Source: Tremella fuciformis
Lineage: Eukaryota > Basidiomycota > Tremellomycetes > Tremellales > Tremellaceae
Assembly: GCA_032768795.1 (NCBI GenBank)
Contig: CP136495.1
Span: 1,242,501 to 1,306,500 of the forward strand
Reading direction: 5' to 3'
Length of the DNA: 64,000 nt
Both the position numbers and the translations under genes were made by a program. Positions 1 through 11,700 of this stretch are shown here, in pieces (positions within the stretch are counted from its first letter, which is position 1; each line of letters starts with the position of its first letter). Under the pieces are notes generated by a model. That model was given only the letters and a program-made list of their open reading frames with translations, did no database searches and was not told where the DNA came from.

Positions 1-1769
1 CCATACCGTCTCGGCAGATATCGTGGCGGGAGGCGGAACGGAGGGGCAGTCTGCCATCGACCTTGGCAGCGCCTTTTACTTCGCCACCTCCTCAGGAAGG
101 TTTCACTTCGCAGGTTCCCGTTCCAGCTATACCAAGCATCTTCCGCACCACTCCTCTGCCTTCGCCGACGGAAGAATCCGGTCCCTCGACGGTACATCCT
201 TTCCTGTCAACTGGATACCAATTTCCGGCTCCTTCCTCACAGACGTTGTGTGCTCAAGGCTCCCCCAGAACACCCGAGGGACCACTCCCTCTTCGCAATG
301 CTCGGCTGTGCGCTGAGAATGAGCCCAAAAATGTCCTCCAGCCCCCTGGTCTGAATAACGGGAAAATTCCCGTCTCCCCCGCCGATAGCCTTTTGGACGA
401 CTATTATATGGACTGCCTGGATGCTCGCTCAGATTCGGACCTGGACAAAGACATCAACGACAGCCCCATGATCTCAACCAAAACGGATGTGGACCATGAC
501 CCTGCTGTCGACCAGTCACACATTGCCGCGGGAGCTCTCAAAGACCATCGCCTTGTGAAAGCCTTCGAAGAGAAGTACGAGCTTGGGGACGAGCTGGGGT
601 ACGGTGGCTTCGGTTTCGTCTGCGCTGCCAGGCCTCGGCTCGGTAACGGACTGCTAGGTCCCGAAGTGGCCGTCAAATTCGTCTACAAAGACAAAATGGC
701 ACCCGAAACCGCTGAATACTATGACGGCTGGCCGGGAGAGCCTTATATCCTCAGCCAATGCGAGCACCCAAACATCGTTCGATTCTTCGATTATTTCGAG
801 GACGATCGGTTCTTCTACTATGTGAGTGACGAAGAATCCGGGGAGAAATGGAGAGCAAAACGCTCATGACGAGGTAACCGAGCTGCACGGAGACCCCTGG
901 CAGCCTGGACACACTCTGGACGAGGTCGTCCGGCCATCGCTTGTTGCCACCACAAGAGGCCTAAATAGGCCACAGGAGCTTGTTGCCTCCCCAGCTTCTT
1001 CGATCCCTGGCATGCTGTCTCGACTCGAACAGACGCCGACTACTCCGGGAAAATCGAGCAAGAGCCGGCCGAGGATGGGACGGCGCGCAAGTCATGACTT
1101 GTTCGAGTGCGTGGAGAACCATCGCTTCACCGAAGAGCAAGCACGTCACGTCTTCCTACAGATCGGTGAGTCACTCGGAAGAGTCTCGTGTAGGGAGCGA
1201 CGTACACTGACGTCAGTGTCCGCCGTCGACTACATGCACAACAAAGGCTTTTACCACCGGGATCTGAAAGACGAGAACGTGGTGGTGGACCGAGATTTGA
1301 ATGTTCGTCAAACCACTGTCCTTTCTTGACGTGCCCCTCCTTACCATACAGGTCAAATTGATCGACTTTGGCAGCGCCGTAGCAGAAGATGCGGACGGGG
1401 AACAACAGTATTATGATCAGTTCCGGGGTACAATGTCGTACGCTGCACCAGGTAAGTTGGCTATGATGGTCTGCTCTGCTCCTTCTTGCACAGGGCTGAT
1501 AAATAGAAATTATCAATGGGAGCAGCTATCGTGCTGGCCAAGCCGACATCTGGGCCCTTGGCATCATACTCGCCATACTGCTCACTGGAGCCTCTCCTTT
1601 TGTCAGCCAGGAGGATGCTCGCATGGGCTATATCCGGCTGAAGACGCGGGTCGAGGGGGACGCGCGTCACCTGCTTGGCTGGTGCCTCTCGGCAAACGCT
1701 GAAAGTCGCCCGACCATTGCTCAAGTGGTCCGCCACCCCTGGTGCCAGGAGATGGGCGTCGCCCTCTGA
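1..1769 (+). CDS. PAS-kinase-like Ser/Thr protein kinase, 5' partial
   Basis: The frame is open to the left edge, so the N-terminus lies outside the window. Exons inferred: 1-821, 874-1165, 1217-1302, 1352-1451, 1507-1769; all phases agree. The N-terminal ~180 visible residues are Pro/Ser-rich and disordered. The kinase domain then shows a glycine loop (GYGGFGFV), the VAVK lysine, HRDLKDEN catalytic loop, IDFG Mg-binding motif, an APE motif rebuilt by splicing at 1451/1507, and a C-lobe ending in PTIAQVVRHPW. The segment around the first intron reads FYYVTELHGDPW, and the VTE-HG form is typical of PAS kinases (yeast PSK1/PSK2), which couple nutrient state to sugar partitioning and translation. 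No PAS domain is visible; it could be upstream. A kinase insert rich in Ser/Pro lies at about 900-1090. Family placement is inference; kinase identity is firm. Confidence 0.8.
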
Positions 1770-2108
1770 CTGGCATCTGACCGGCTTTCCTCCCGCACGT
1801 TCGATCCCGTTGGAAGACCCTGAAACGATGAGCTCGTTGTTGAACCGTGCGCTCGGGCGATATTTTAGCAAGGTGTTTCTTGGTTGCTGTTTGTTTGCGC
1901 AGAGCATAGATCAAGTGGTTTCATTTGCTCGCGTGTTCCCGTACACTGTTGTTGTTTTTGTTCTGGAATGTCATCATGTCTGGTCATTGTTTTCCAGGGT
2001 GCCACTTTGCCACACTCAGCTTGCCGCTTTCTCGCAAGTGGAGGATGTCCACCTTCTATGCGCGCTCTATGCTTACTCGTAACGTCTTCTTCGCTTCCTC
2101 TCTCCAGC
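1770..2108. other. intergenic spacer
   Basis: Between two genes on the same strand. It is T-rich in the middle (about 1860-1990), as expected for a terminator followed by a promoter. I see no coding signal or repeat in it. Confidence 0.5.
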
Positions 2109-3040
2109 ATGAATCCCGCGAGGCAACTACGCCTTTTCATTCCATCATCAAGTAGCACGATACGTCTCGAGGCGCGCATATACTCTGCTGCCCGGTCACT
2201 GCCGCCCTCGAGCTCTCGTCCATCGGCTCCTTTGTCCGCAGAGGAGGGCGAGCGAGTCATCGCACAATGGCTCGAGGCAGCGAGCGATGATGCCCCAAAG
2301 CGGCTGGTAGTCGCCACGCATCCATATGCACCGCTTGGGGGAAACATGCTGGACCCGTAGGTCCACCACGCCGGCCCCCGCCGATGTTGGCGCAAGGGAC
2401 AGACGCTGACTCCAAGGGTCTTGACGGATCACCTGGTGCCTGCAGCTCTGCGACATCCCCGAACAGCCGTATTGACCTACAACTACCGCGGCGTAGGATT
2501 GTCTGGAGGATCTCGAGCCTGGGTAGGAGCGGGACATGCCGTGGCGGATCTCGAGGCGGTCGAGCGATGGGCGGTTGATCAGCTCAAAGTCGAGGAGGTA
2601 TGGCGATTGGTACGCCCAAGCTTCGTGCAACGTAGATCTCAAACTGAGCATACTAGGGATTCTCATGGGGAACCATGGCTGCTGTCTGTGCAGCGCCCAC
2701 ACGGCTCGCCGGGATCATGCTCGTCTCGCCGCCCATCTCCGTCTTCGGGTGGACAGCCTACTTTTCCTCGACGTCTTTCACGCGGAGTCTGAAAGAGACA
2801 ATCGACTCCTTGTGTGGTAGGCAAACCGGCGAAGCGGTCCGACAGCCTTCATCGAAACATCCCGCTGTACTCATTTATGGGACCCGCGATGAGTTTACTG
2901 GTGCTCAGGCCTATCGCCAGCTTCGGGAGAATTTGCCGAGCTTGCATATGGTCGAAGTCGAGGATGGAGGGCACTTCTATCGGTCCGAGCAGGAGGGCGC
3001 TTCTCTGGATGAAGCTCTGTTAGACTGGCTAGGAGCTTGA
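2109..3040 (+). CDS. alpha/beta hydrolase (COG2945-like)
   Basis: Three exons inferred: 2109-2356, 2417-2609 and 2657-3040, giving 274 residues; the donor at 2610 could alternatively be at 2598, which keeps the frame. The protein has the strand-turn motif THPYAPLGGNM, then TYNYRGVGLSGG, the nucleophile elbow GFSWG (created across the second intron, Ser as nucleophile), the acid in YGTRDEFT and the catalytic His in EDGGHFYR. This order is the standard Ser-Asp-His triad of the fold. The size and the RGVG motif match small bacterial-type hydrolases of the dienelactone hydrolase/COG2945 type found in fungi. Substrate cannot be told. The start ATG follows a spacer and has no upstream in-frame ATG. 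Confidence 0.75.
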
Positions 3041-3107
3041 TGCTTGATGCTCTCCCCTGGCTCCTGGACTGGGAGGTGACATCCGGCGACAATCAGATTA
3101 GCCCAGT

Positions 3108-3122
3108 CCCCCCCCCCCCCCC
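3108..3122. repeat. poly-C tract (15 C) flanking a MITE candidate
   Basis: A homopolymer of 15 C that directly abuts the left end of the inverted-repeat element at 3123-3613. A matching run of 14 C (3614-3627) abuts its right end on the same strand. Confidence 0.8.
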
Positions 3123-3613
3123 TATGACGGGCCAGGAGTGCCAAAATTATTTCAAGTTCACCGTTTTCAGTCAAAATCTTGAGTTCCATCTTTCTCCTCC
3201 AATATTGAAGATACATGCATGAAATTTGGAGTGGATGATCTATGCACCTCATGACACGTCCACAAGCGCGTTTTATGCATTGAAATTGGTCAAGGAATCA
3301 CCTCACTGACAGGCTGGAACGCGCCGGTCACGTCAGAACGCGACCGGACAGCCGGAAATTTGAGCCCGACCTGAGCCTGACATTCAGTCCTCCCCAGGCT
3401 TCATTCAGCCTGACATCTGATCTCGCTTTTCAGCTTCCTCAATATGGCTGCATGCATGGTTTTGTGCATATGCGTACGTGACAATAGGTGCATAGATCAT
3501 GCATGCTGAATTTCACGACTCTAGCTGCTATGATGCATGAGTAACATGGAAGTCAAGGTGGACGCGACTTCAGCGATTCTAAAAAGTAATTTTGGCACTG
3601 TCGGCTCGCCATA
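3123..3613. mobile_element. candidate MITE with imperfect terminal inverted repeats
   Basis: The first 27 bases and the reverse complement of the last 27 agree at about 22 positions, with the shared core AGTGCCAAAATTA. A second block of similarity (CTTGASTTCCAT) lies at equal depth, about 55 bases in from each end, so the inverted repeats may be about 70 bp long and diverged. The outermost dinucleotide on both sides is TA, fitting a Tc1/mariner-type target duplication, and both sides are bordered by C runs. There is no coding capacity. It lies between the hydrolase and the first F-box-like gene. Alternative: a chance or decayed inverted repeat. Confidence 0.5.
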
Positions 3614-3731
3614 CCCCCCCCCCCCCCGGAGTCTCGGGAAATTAGCCGAGCCCGCTTTCGCCCGTTGTCATCCCCGTTTCACCTGCTGCTACCTTGCAAC
3701 TGCAATTATACCACTCGACAGCTCGAAGAGC

Positions 3732-5201
3732 ATGGAGCGCGCTATGAGCCTGCTCACTAAACGTAAAGCGAAACTCGCAGGCATACTTCAAGATGAAATT
3801 GATCAAGATACAATGCGGAAAGAGCGACATAAGGACGGCATGCGGAGGAGGCGGGTGCAGGAGCAACTAGGCTTGAGATTTCGGACCGATGAGGACTGGA
3901 AGTTGTGGAAAGAACAAGAGGAGGCAAAAGTGCGACTCTGGGCCGAAGCGCCCTACTCGATATACCGGCCTGGGCAGAGACGATGCTTCAGCGACCTGCC
4001 CGAGGAGGTTCTGGCGTTGATCGTTGAGATTTCAGAGTGGCCCGCGATGCTGATGCGTGTGAACCGGGTGAGCACGGCTGGGCAGGCGCATCGTCACGTA
4101 TAGCCAAGCTCACCCCCAAGACAATGCTCAGAGTAGCGGGTAGAGTAGTCTACACGTCCGGCGCGATCCCGACGTCCAATCCTCCTCTGAAGGAGTGGGC
4201 AGGGGCCGACCTTGCGGCCCCAACGCATATCAAGCCGTTTGGGGGAGACCTCAAGCGGTCTTTGCTGGGATTTGTCGAGCATCTCAAGCTGAGAGTTGAC
4301 ATGTGGTGCGTGGTGCAGTCCCCGGACTTTGCATTCGTGTCGGACGAAGGTGGGCTGATGCATTAGGACGACCTATCAGGGCATATTTCTGTCGAGGGTA
4401 CCCGAACAATACGACCTGTTCCCTAACCTGAAGACACTCGTCATGTTCGGACCGCCTCACGGGCGTCATGCGACGCCGATTCGGACTTGCAGTGTCGCCC
4501 AGTTCTGCAGCCGGGTGTCCACACAGCATGCCTGCATCACTGATAGGCTTGCCCGGGGATTGACAGGATTGACGACGCAAGATCACGGCATCACAGAGCT
4601 GTGGTTCTCCACCCCGCCAAAAACATTCACCAGTCATGATGTGCGGTGCAGCGTGCTGTCCGATTGGGAGGCAGTAAGCAGGGGACCGGTACTGCCGTGT
4701 TATGGGACTCTCAACGTCATCGAGCTATCTCACCACGCCGGCTACAAACGGCGTGCCGGCGATGATGACACAGCCATGAGCAGCGCCGATGATGAGCACT
4801 ACGATGTGGCTAGTCATCCTGTACCCTCCAGTTTTCGATTCAAGGCCGAAACGACACAAAAGCTCGTCAAATGGCTGTGCGATATCCTTGTTGGAGCTCT
4901 ACCCGAGCTAGACGAGGACGAGGAACCTGAACCTGTCTCGCCCGAAGAGCAGGCGCTGCGGGACAAGACGACATGGCGGTTCGTCTTGCCGCCATGGTGG
5001 AACAGCGTCCGACCAAGGGGCCTCAAAGAGTCCGAGTACTTCGAAGGGGAGATCTTGAACAGGTTGCCGAGCATGCGGGGTCGTGTGACGTGCAGTCAAC
5101 TGGCGCCCCGGCAGACTACCGAGTGCCTGGCGTGTCTGATCCAGAAAGCTGAGGGTCCAAGTCGAAATGAAGCGGTGGAACGTCAGGCATGGCTCAGATA
5201 G
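3732..5201 (+). CDS. F-box-like protein, paralog A of a local family
   Basis: Exons inferred: 3732-4067, 4121-4305, 4367-5201, giving 451 residues. The N-terminus is a charged Lys/Arg/Glu helix (about residues 5-60). It is followed by an F-box-like segment, DLPEEVLALIVEI...LMRVNR, which ends exactly at intron 1. The middle and C-terminal parts carry a family core CYGTLNVIEL, an acidic stretch, WRFVLPPWW, and a C-terminal RLPSMRGRV followed by a Cys-x-x-Cys pair (ECLACL). The same plan and both intron positions (phase 0, then phase 2) recur in the genes at 5398, 6923 and 12679. F-box proteins bind Skp1 in SCF ubiquitin ligases; that role here is inference. An upstream in-frame ATG at 3537 lies inside the MITE candidate, so I chose 3732, which matches paralog B. 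Confidence 0.72.
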
Positions 5202-5397
5202 TCTGTCCTTGCGAGGGCTCTGCCAGTACGAATACACTGCATGCTCTGTACGTAACAGAATACACTGCTATCGCTTGTATGGAGGCGGAGGGTCCCGCCT
5301 TGAAAAACGCGTCCGATCATCTGGAGCGCCTCGGTAGCGTCGACCATTCAATCATACTCTGGTTGCACTCTGGTCCTCGACCTTGGCCCAGTTCGTC

Positions 5398-6776
5398 ATG
5401 CCTGCCTTGATGACTATCGAGGAGCGTCGGACACGTGAGCTCTCTGATCTGGCTCGAGCTTTCGACAAGGAAAAGGAGCAGTATGAGAATAAAATACGGG
5501 ACGATGAGCGGAGGGAGCGGGTGCAAAAGAATTTCAATCTGCTATTCACCAGCATTGAGGCATGGGAGGCGTACAAGGCGCGCGAGGACGACCTTCAGCA
5601 ACGCTATGCGAGACAGAGCTTCTCCACACATAAGGCCGGTCAGCGACGACATTTCATGGACCTGCCTCTGGAGGTTTTGAGCAGGATCGCAGCCTTGGTC
5701 GATTGGCCGGCTACGCTGATGCGCGTCAACAAGGTATGATCTGCGCAAAGATTTTGTGGGGAGAACTGGACGACAGACCCTACTTCACGTTGCCGGACCA
5801 AAGCTCTACTCGTCGAGCTGGAATAGATTATCGCAAAACGATCGGCTTGCATACACTGGCATCGAGTTGACTTCGACATCGCCGGAGAAGCCTTTCGGCG
5901 GGGCTCTCAAAGGAAAACTGCTTGGATACGTTGAGCATTTTCACCCGCAAAGAATCTGGTGAGTCTGCGATATCTACGCTCAGAAGGCAGTGTATCGTAT
6001 TGATCGGATTCAGGTCGAGATCTCTCCACGAGTTCCTATCCCAATTGTCGCCCTCTCGACTGCTTCTCCCGAATTTGAGGACGCTGGTCATGCCGATAAA
6101 CGTTGCCCCTTCAGTGGTCGTCACCTCGATTTCAATCATCCGCTTCTGTGCTCGACTCCGAGTGCAGCATGTCTGTATGCCCTTCTTTCCCCCCCAACCC
6201 CTACAAGCTCGAGAAGTGTGGTTCGCCCATCCCCCAAAGTCGTTCTTGATTCACGTGAAAATCTTTCGTGATTACCCTATGCCAGCTTTTGAGTTGGCCG
6301 CACCACTCTCGGTGTGCTACGGGGCTCTCAACATCATTCAGCTCGCGGACGATGTCCTAGGCAGCTTCGACAGCGGCCCGGGTATCTTTTCTAGCGGCTC
6401 GGACTTCGCAAACGGCAACAGTGCAAAGTACAGCCAATCAAAGGCCACCCAGGGATTGATCGACTGGTTCTGCGACACGATCCGCACCGCCCTACCGGAG
6501 CTGGATCCCGACCACGAGAGCGACCTTTTCCTGCCCGGCGAGAAGGAGCTGCACGATGAGACCAAGTGGCGATTTGTTTTACCGGGCTGGTGGAAGAGCG
6601 GCCAAGACGAGAGTGTGAAGGTGCAAGAGTACTTTGAGACGGAGATTCTGCGCAGACTGCCGAGTATGCGTGGCAGAGTGACATGTGGTCTACTGTCTGA
6701 AGGTCAGCCAACCGAGTGTATGGCATGTGCGATTCAGTCTCGTGAGTTTGTGGAGCCAACGGAGTACAGCATGTAG
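5398..6776 (+). CDS. F-box-like protein, paralog B
   Basis: Exons inferred: 5398-5733, 5777-5958, 6014-6776, giving 426 residues. It starts with a charged coiled-coil-like segment, then DLPLEVLSRIAALVDW...LMRVNK as the F-box-like helix pair, cut by intron 1 in the same place and phase as paralog A. Later landmarks are LLPNLRTLVMP, CYGALNIIQL, KWRFVLPGWW, RLPSMRGRV and a C-terminal ECMACA pair. It is the closest relative of paralog A by eye (tandem, 196 bp apart, same strand), so this looks like a local duplication. The product is not a known enzyme. Substrate recognition within an SCF complex is inferred only from the F-box-like N-terminus. Confidence 0.72.
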
Positions 6777-6922
6777 GGACAGACATGTGTCGTGTGTGTT
6801 TGTACATGTGCACCGCTTGCTGCGAGCCTTGATGTCGTACCATGACCATGTTGTAAACTGTTCGTACAGTGCATCACATTCGCACAATTGGAGCTTGTTC
6901 TCTCCTGTAGTCCAACGGCGGC

Positions 6923-8578
6923 ATGACGGGGGACGAGCAAGCCCCCATCGCCAGCAATGTCGCATCACTCCGGCCAAAGGCGGGCCTCGCCCACCTTCCT
7001 CCTGAAGTGGTGTACGAGATCGCCAGGATGCTGCCTGGGCGCACCGACCTGCTGAGGCTGATGAAGGTATGCAAGGTGATTCCAGCGCCTTCACGACGAG
7101 CTCGGCTGATGCTGATCAGGGGACACTCGTGCCAGCCGGCGAGATGCTGTACCATCTATACACCGCCGACCGGCTCAAGCGGCTGATCGTGCCGCTCGAC
7201 GCGCTCGTCGAGGGGATGCAACACGCGGGCCCGAGCCAAGCAGCGCCGTTCGGCTCGGCGCTCAAGGCGACTTTCGTGCGGGCCATCCACGAGATGGTGT
7301 ACGACGTCCTGCTCCCTCAGCGAGAAGGGCGAGTATACCATCACACCACACCTCTGTGGAGGTACAGTCGCCTACCAAAATTCACGGAACGGCAAATTGC
7401 CGCGTTTGGCTGTGAATTTGGCTGGGAGGGATTTGCCTTCACTTTAGAACCATGAGGCCCCTGGAGAACAATGTATGCATGGTTCTAGCCGGTAGCATAC
7501 AAAAGGCACAGGTCTTGGGGTCACCCGAGCATACATCTCGTGGAAGTCGAATAAGTACAGAATCCACAACAAGCTCCTGAAGAGCATTGGGTTCGGGCGA
7601 CTTTTTGGTCCTCAGAGCAAAAGGGCCATCTGGCTCTCCTCTTCAGCACTCTTTAGCTTTAGTTCCACTTGGCGATGCATGGACATGAGAGGCTTTATTG
7701 AGAGGTCACTCAATTTACCATCTCCTGTAAGCATCCTGAGGTTCAATCACCAATATGCATGCCGCATGACCGCTTCAAAGTCAAGCAAAATCCCTCCCAG
7801 CGAAATTCACAGCCAAACGCGGCAATTTGCCGTTCCGTGAATTTTGGTAGGCGACTGTATCTCTAGGCGATTCAAGCTGACTTGCAGACGAGAGGTCGCC
7901 GTCCTGCAAGATCTCCCCTCGACCACCATCCTGTTCGTGCTGGACCGCTTCGTCGTGCGCGACAGGTACTTCCAGCCGGCCCCGTACGCCGTCCCGCTCG
8001 CCCTGGCGCCTCACCTCCGTACCGACCATTTCTGTTGGTTCGCCTCTCCCGACAGACCCTTCGACCCCCCGCCCGCAGGCGCCGTAGGCGGGCCCGACTA
8101 TTCTCACCTTACGGAAGTCCGGTTCGCGCCCGGGTGTATTCCCGAGACGTTCACTACGCACGGAGCGGACCTCGACTGGAGGATTTTGCCGTGTTATGGC
8201 TCGCTCAACCGCGTCCATTTTGCTACCAAGGAACGCCTGATGTACATGAGCACGGAAGAGAGGATCGATGCTTTCGTCAAATTCTTCGGCGGCCTTCACC
8301 CGGAATTACGCGACCCCGATGGGCTGAACGATGAGGAGACCCAGCGCAGGGCGCAGACAAAGTGGGAGATGTACCACGCCGGCCAGCAATGGGACTCGGT
8401 GCAGACGCCGGGCATCCGGCGTATGCCGCGGCTCCATAAAGATGCGGAGTCCAACATGACTCGCGAGCTGGAGCAAGGGCTACTGGAGCGTATGCCGGCT
8501 TTGCGGGGCCGAGTGCGTTTCTTCTCGTCGCAGGGCGCAAGGAAATGCTCGGTTTGCGGCACGTCGCTCTTCTGCTAG
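6923..8578 (+). CDS. F-box-like protein, paralog C, with a MITE in intron 2
   Basis: Exons inferred: 6923-7075, 7120-7361, 7888-8578, giving 361 residues. It lacks the charged N-terminal helix of paralogs A and B and opens almost directly with the F-box-like segment HLPPEVVYEIARML...LMKVCK. Intron 1 is in the family position. Intron 2 (7362-7887, 526 nt) is ten times longer than in A and B because a 493-bp inverted-repeat element lies in it; splicing phase 2 is preserved. The 3' exon keeps the family marks CYGSLNRVHF, RMPALRGRV and a C-terminal Cys-x-x-Cys (KCSVCG). If the long intron is not removed, translation stops at about 7455 after reading into the element. Confidence 0.68.
7365..7857. 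mobile_element. MITE, Tc1/mariner-type (TA target site), inside intron 2 of the F-box-like gene
   Basis: The ends form a near-perfect inverted repeat of about 70 bp: the left end starts CAGTCGCCTACC and the right end is its reverse complement, with one mismatch seen within the arm. Both ends are flanked by TA (7363-7364 and 7858-7859), the Tc1/mariner target duplication, and the CAGT terminus is common in that superfamily. The 493-bp element has no transposase frame, so it is non-autonomous. The left TA forms positions +2 and +3 of the host splice donor. Confidence 0.88.
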
Positions 8579-8740
8579 GAACAACAGATAAGGTTGTATC
8601 TCATCGAGCAGTGTTCTCAGCCTGAAAGCTTTCGCATAAATGTCCACCTCGAATCCGTGCGCTGCATCATGACAAAGTTTGACGAGAGCCTACATAACCG
8701 ACGTATATCGTAAGACACAAGTGACAGTCCTCGCCCTCAG

Positions 8741-11700
8741 CTACGCCTCCACCTCCTTCTGCATTACTGCGCCAGATTGCTCCAGACCTAGCGTCGAACC
8801 TCTTTGCGACTTGCCCCTTTTGACTTCGTGTACTACACCTTCTTCCTCAACCGACAGCTCGCTGTTCCCTTCAGTGTCCGTCTCAGTCATCAACTCTTCC
8901 CTATCGTCTTCGGCCGCAGCCACCTGAGTCTGCTCGATCCCAGGGAGGACGACATGTGGGTCCGCTTTGGGCGTGGCGAGCTCCTCGTCTGGCTTGCTCG
9001 AAGGAGCGTAAACAGGCAACATTGGTCCATCCCTCCCGGCAAGCAGCCAAGCCGCAAGTCGGTATTCTGGGGTGAAGTCGGCAGTCGCAGATGCGGCCGG
9101 GACGCCCCACTGGGTGAGCACTGCCGAGAGAAGCATCCGGCACTCTCGAGCAGAGGTGGCATGGTCGAGCAGTCCTCGAAGCACGGCCAACTCGGAAACA
9201 GGCACGGACGGGGCAGGCGGGGTTGGAGGATGAACGGGCTCATGTTCAGCCGGGACGATAGGCGATTGCACTCGGTTGTCCACCATCTCCTCGCGTGCCT
9301 CGGGCACTGAATCGATCTCCTCGCTGGTCTGAGCCTCTCTGCTGTCGCTTTGTACATCTGACTCGTCGATCGACTGCTCCCCCTCATCGGCCGTCTTGAA
9401 ACTGTGAGCGTCCGAGGCATTCTTATCGTGATCTGTGGAAGGTGTCCCGAAAACCGGCGTCATAGAAGCGAGGGCCGCAGAAGGTGTCAGATCTGATTCG
9501 TCGTCTGCCACCGAGCCATCGGTAGCAACGGCTTGTTTCTGCAGCTCTTTCGGTGCTGATGCTAGTCTCTCGTGCGGCAGCTGGTCGGTGGACGGGATTG
9601 CGGGCTGCTGCGGCTGCGAGGCGACCGTGATATGCCCATTGTGCATTGTTGAGACTGGCGCTTGAGTGGGTGCCGAATCTGCCGGTCTCGGAGTACCATT
9701 GATGGCAAAAGCGTTCGCAGCAATGGCCGATGCTCCAGCTGCCATCCCCAGACCCGCACCAACGGATGCTTCTCTAGAGATAGACGGCGAGGGTTTTCGC
9801 AGAACATGCTTGTCAGGTAAAGGCGGGGCCACTGCTCTCTCGTGCGGAGTGTGATATGTCGAAGAAGCCATGCTCTGCATTGATCGCTGTCTTTTGGCCG
9901 CGGAGATCGGGTCTGGCAGGTGGGACTGCGAGGCGGGTGTGCTGAGCGACGGCGCGTGCGCATGCCTATCCGCCTTATCTTTGTCCTTCTTCGACGATCC
10001 AGTGACTTTGGACATGAGCGACCGAAAGCCTCGCGTGCTTTTCGACGTCGGCAAAGGCTCGTCAAAGGCCGGTGTGTGATCATTCGATGCGGGTGGTGGC
10101 GGAGTACTGTTGAAGAAGTCTGCAAGCTCCTGGGCCTCACTTTTCGGCTTCGAGCGGCGTGGAGCAGCAGGAGCGTACTCGTCATCAGTGTCAACCGTGT
10201 CTCTACGACGACTTGGCCGGTTGATAGATCCGCCCAGGCTCGGTTGCGAAGGCTGAGCATGCAGCGTGGACGCCGTCGGCTGCGTAGCAGCGACAGGTGG
10301 CTTCGAGACCTGAGGAGGGGGTGTGCCGAGGACTACGGCTGGCGCCGTCCGACGAGAGGCACCATTGAGCACCAGTGGTGCCGGCTCGGAGCTGAGAAGC
10401 TCCATCAAGCTGTGCTTTTGTTGTCGTTTCGTTCCCGGCAGGTCGGCGTCATCCGAGCTTTCTTCGCTGATCGTGGTTGCGCCGCGTGCAGTGAGTCTTG
10501 CGCTTGATCCCGAGCGAGATCTGCTGGCAGAAGGCGGTGTTCGATGTTGCTCTGGTATGGTTCGCGGTACGGGCGGCACTTGTTCCGCGGGTCGCTGTTC
10601 CGGACTCTGCGTTGGACGAGTAGGGCGGACATATGCAGATTGAGTGGGCGACCCCGATCCCTTGCCGCGCATCATCTGCCAAGTGAGCCAACAGCCATCG
10701 CATACAAGAAACTCACCTCGAACGTCTTCAATCGGCTCGGGGTCAAGCTGACCTTCATCGTTTCGTTGCTGCGCATCATGGCGTCGAATTCTTCCTCCTC
10801 TTCATGCTGAGCTGAAAGTTCCTCGGTATCGTGAAATGCTCCAAGCATATTTCTTGTGTTCATGCTAAGCACGCTCCCGCTCCGTTCGTGTCCGTGCGAA
10901 GAGGTCGAGGCTTTCTTGGCAGTCGAAGGTTTTCTTGTGACGCCCGTAAGTCTAGGATGGTCCGGCGATCCTCGACTTTGCTCAAATGAGCTCGGCGGTG
11001 CACGGCGATCCAAGCTGGGTTCGCGGTTTCCCACAATGGAGACTTTTGAGCCGTGAGGCGAGTTGCTTAGGTGCGATCGAGCGTCTGTAGGAGAATCGCT
11101 GGTGGAGGGCCGTTGAGGTGTCCCAGCTCGTTTGGGCCTTGCAGAGGTTCGAATGGCGGACTCTAGCTGCTCTTTCACTGCGAAAGTTCAGACAACGCCG
11201 ACCTCAGGTCACCAGCTACGCACCTTTCATCTTCTTGAACAAGCCCCATACGCTCTCATCCTCACACAAGGCAACGTAGAGGTCTTGCACCCCTGCCGAC
11301 GCTATGCCTGAGTCGCGCGCGACCACTCTGGCCAACTGAGACAAGATATGTTCACACACATGCCTGTCAAGCGTGAGCAACAGCCGCCACAGCAGGCCCG
11401 AGCTCACTCGAGAATCGCGGTGAGCCAGAGACCAGCAGGAGCCAGAGTCTCCTCCGACACGTCCCCACCGGCGCTCTTCCACGCAGCCGTCAGGCTGTCC
11501 TCTACACCTTCGGGCGGCGGTGTCTGCGGTGCCAAGGTCTGTGTCTTCAGCTAAGACTCTACTGGGATATCTCGGTCACTCACAGAGAATGTTGCACACT
11601 TGAACTTCATCAAATCTGCCGCTTTCTCTACCGGGAACGCGGCGCCTGCCATCTCCTTGCTGCCCGTCATGCCCCTTCCCTGCCCATCTGACGGGAAACC

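Noticed and set aside
3537..3731. Earlier start for paralog A (ATG at 3537)
   Set aside because: That ATG and the following codons lie in the inverted repeat and poly-C of the MITE candidate; paralog B has no such extension.
7738..7752. tRNA B-box-like GGTTCAATCACC in the MITE
   Set aside because: No A box at the right distance and no cloverleaf could be drawn. No other tRNA or rRNA was seen in the window.
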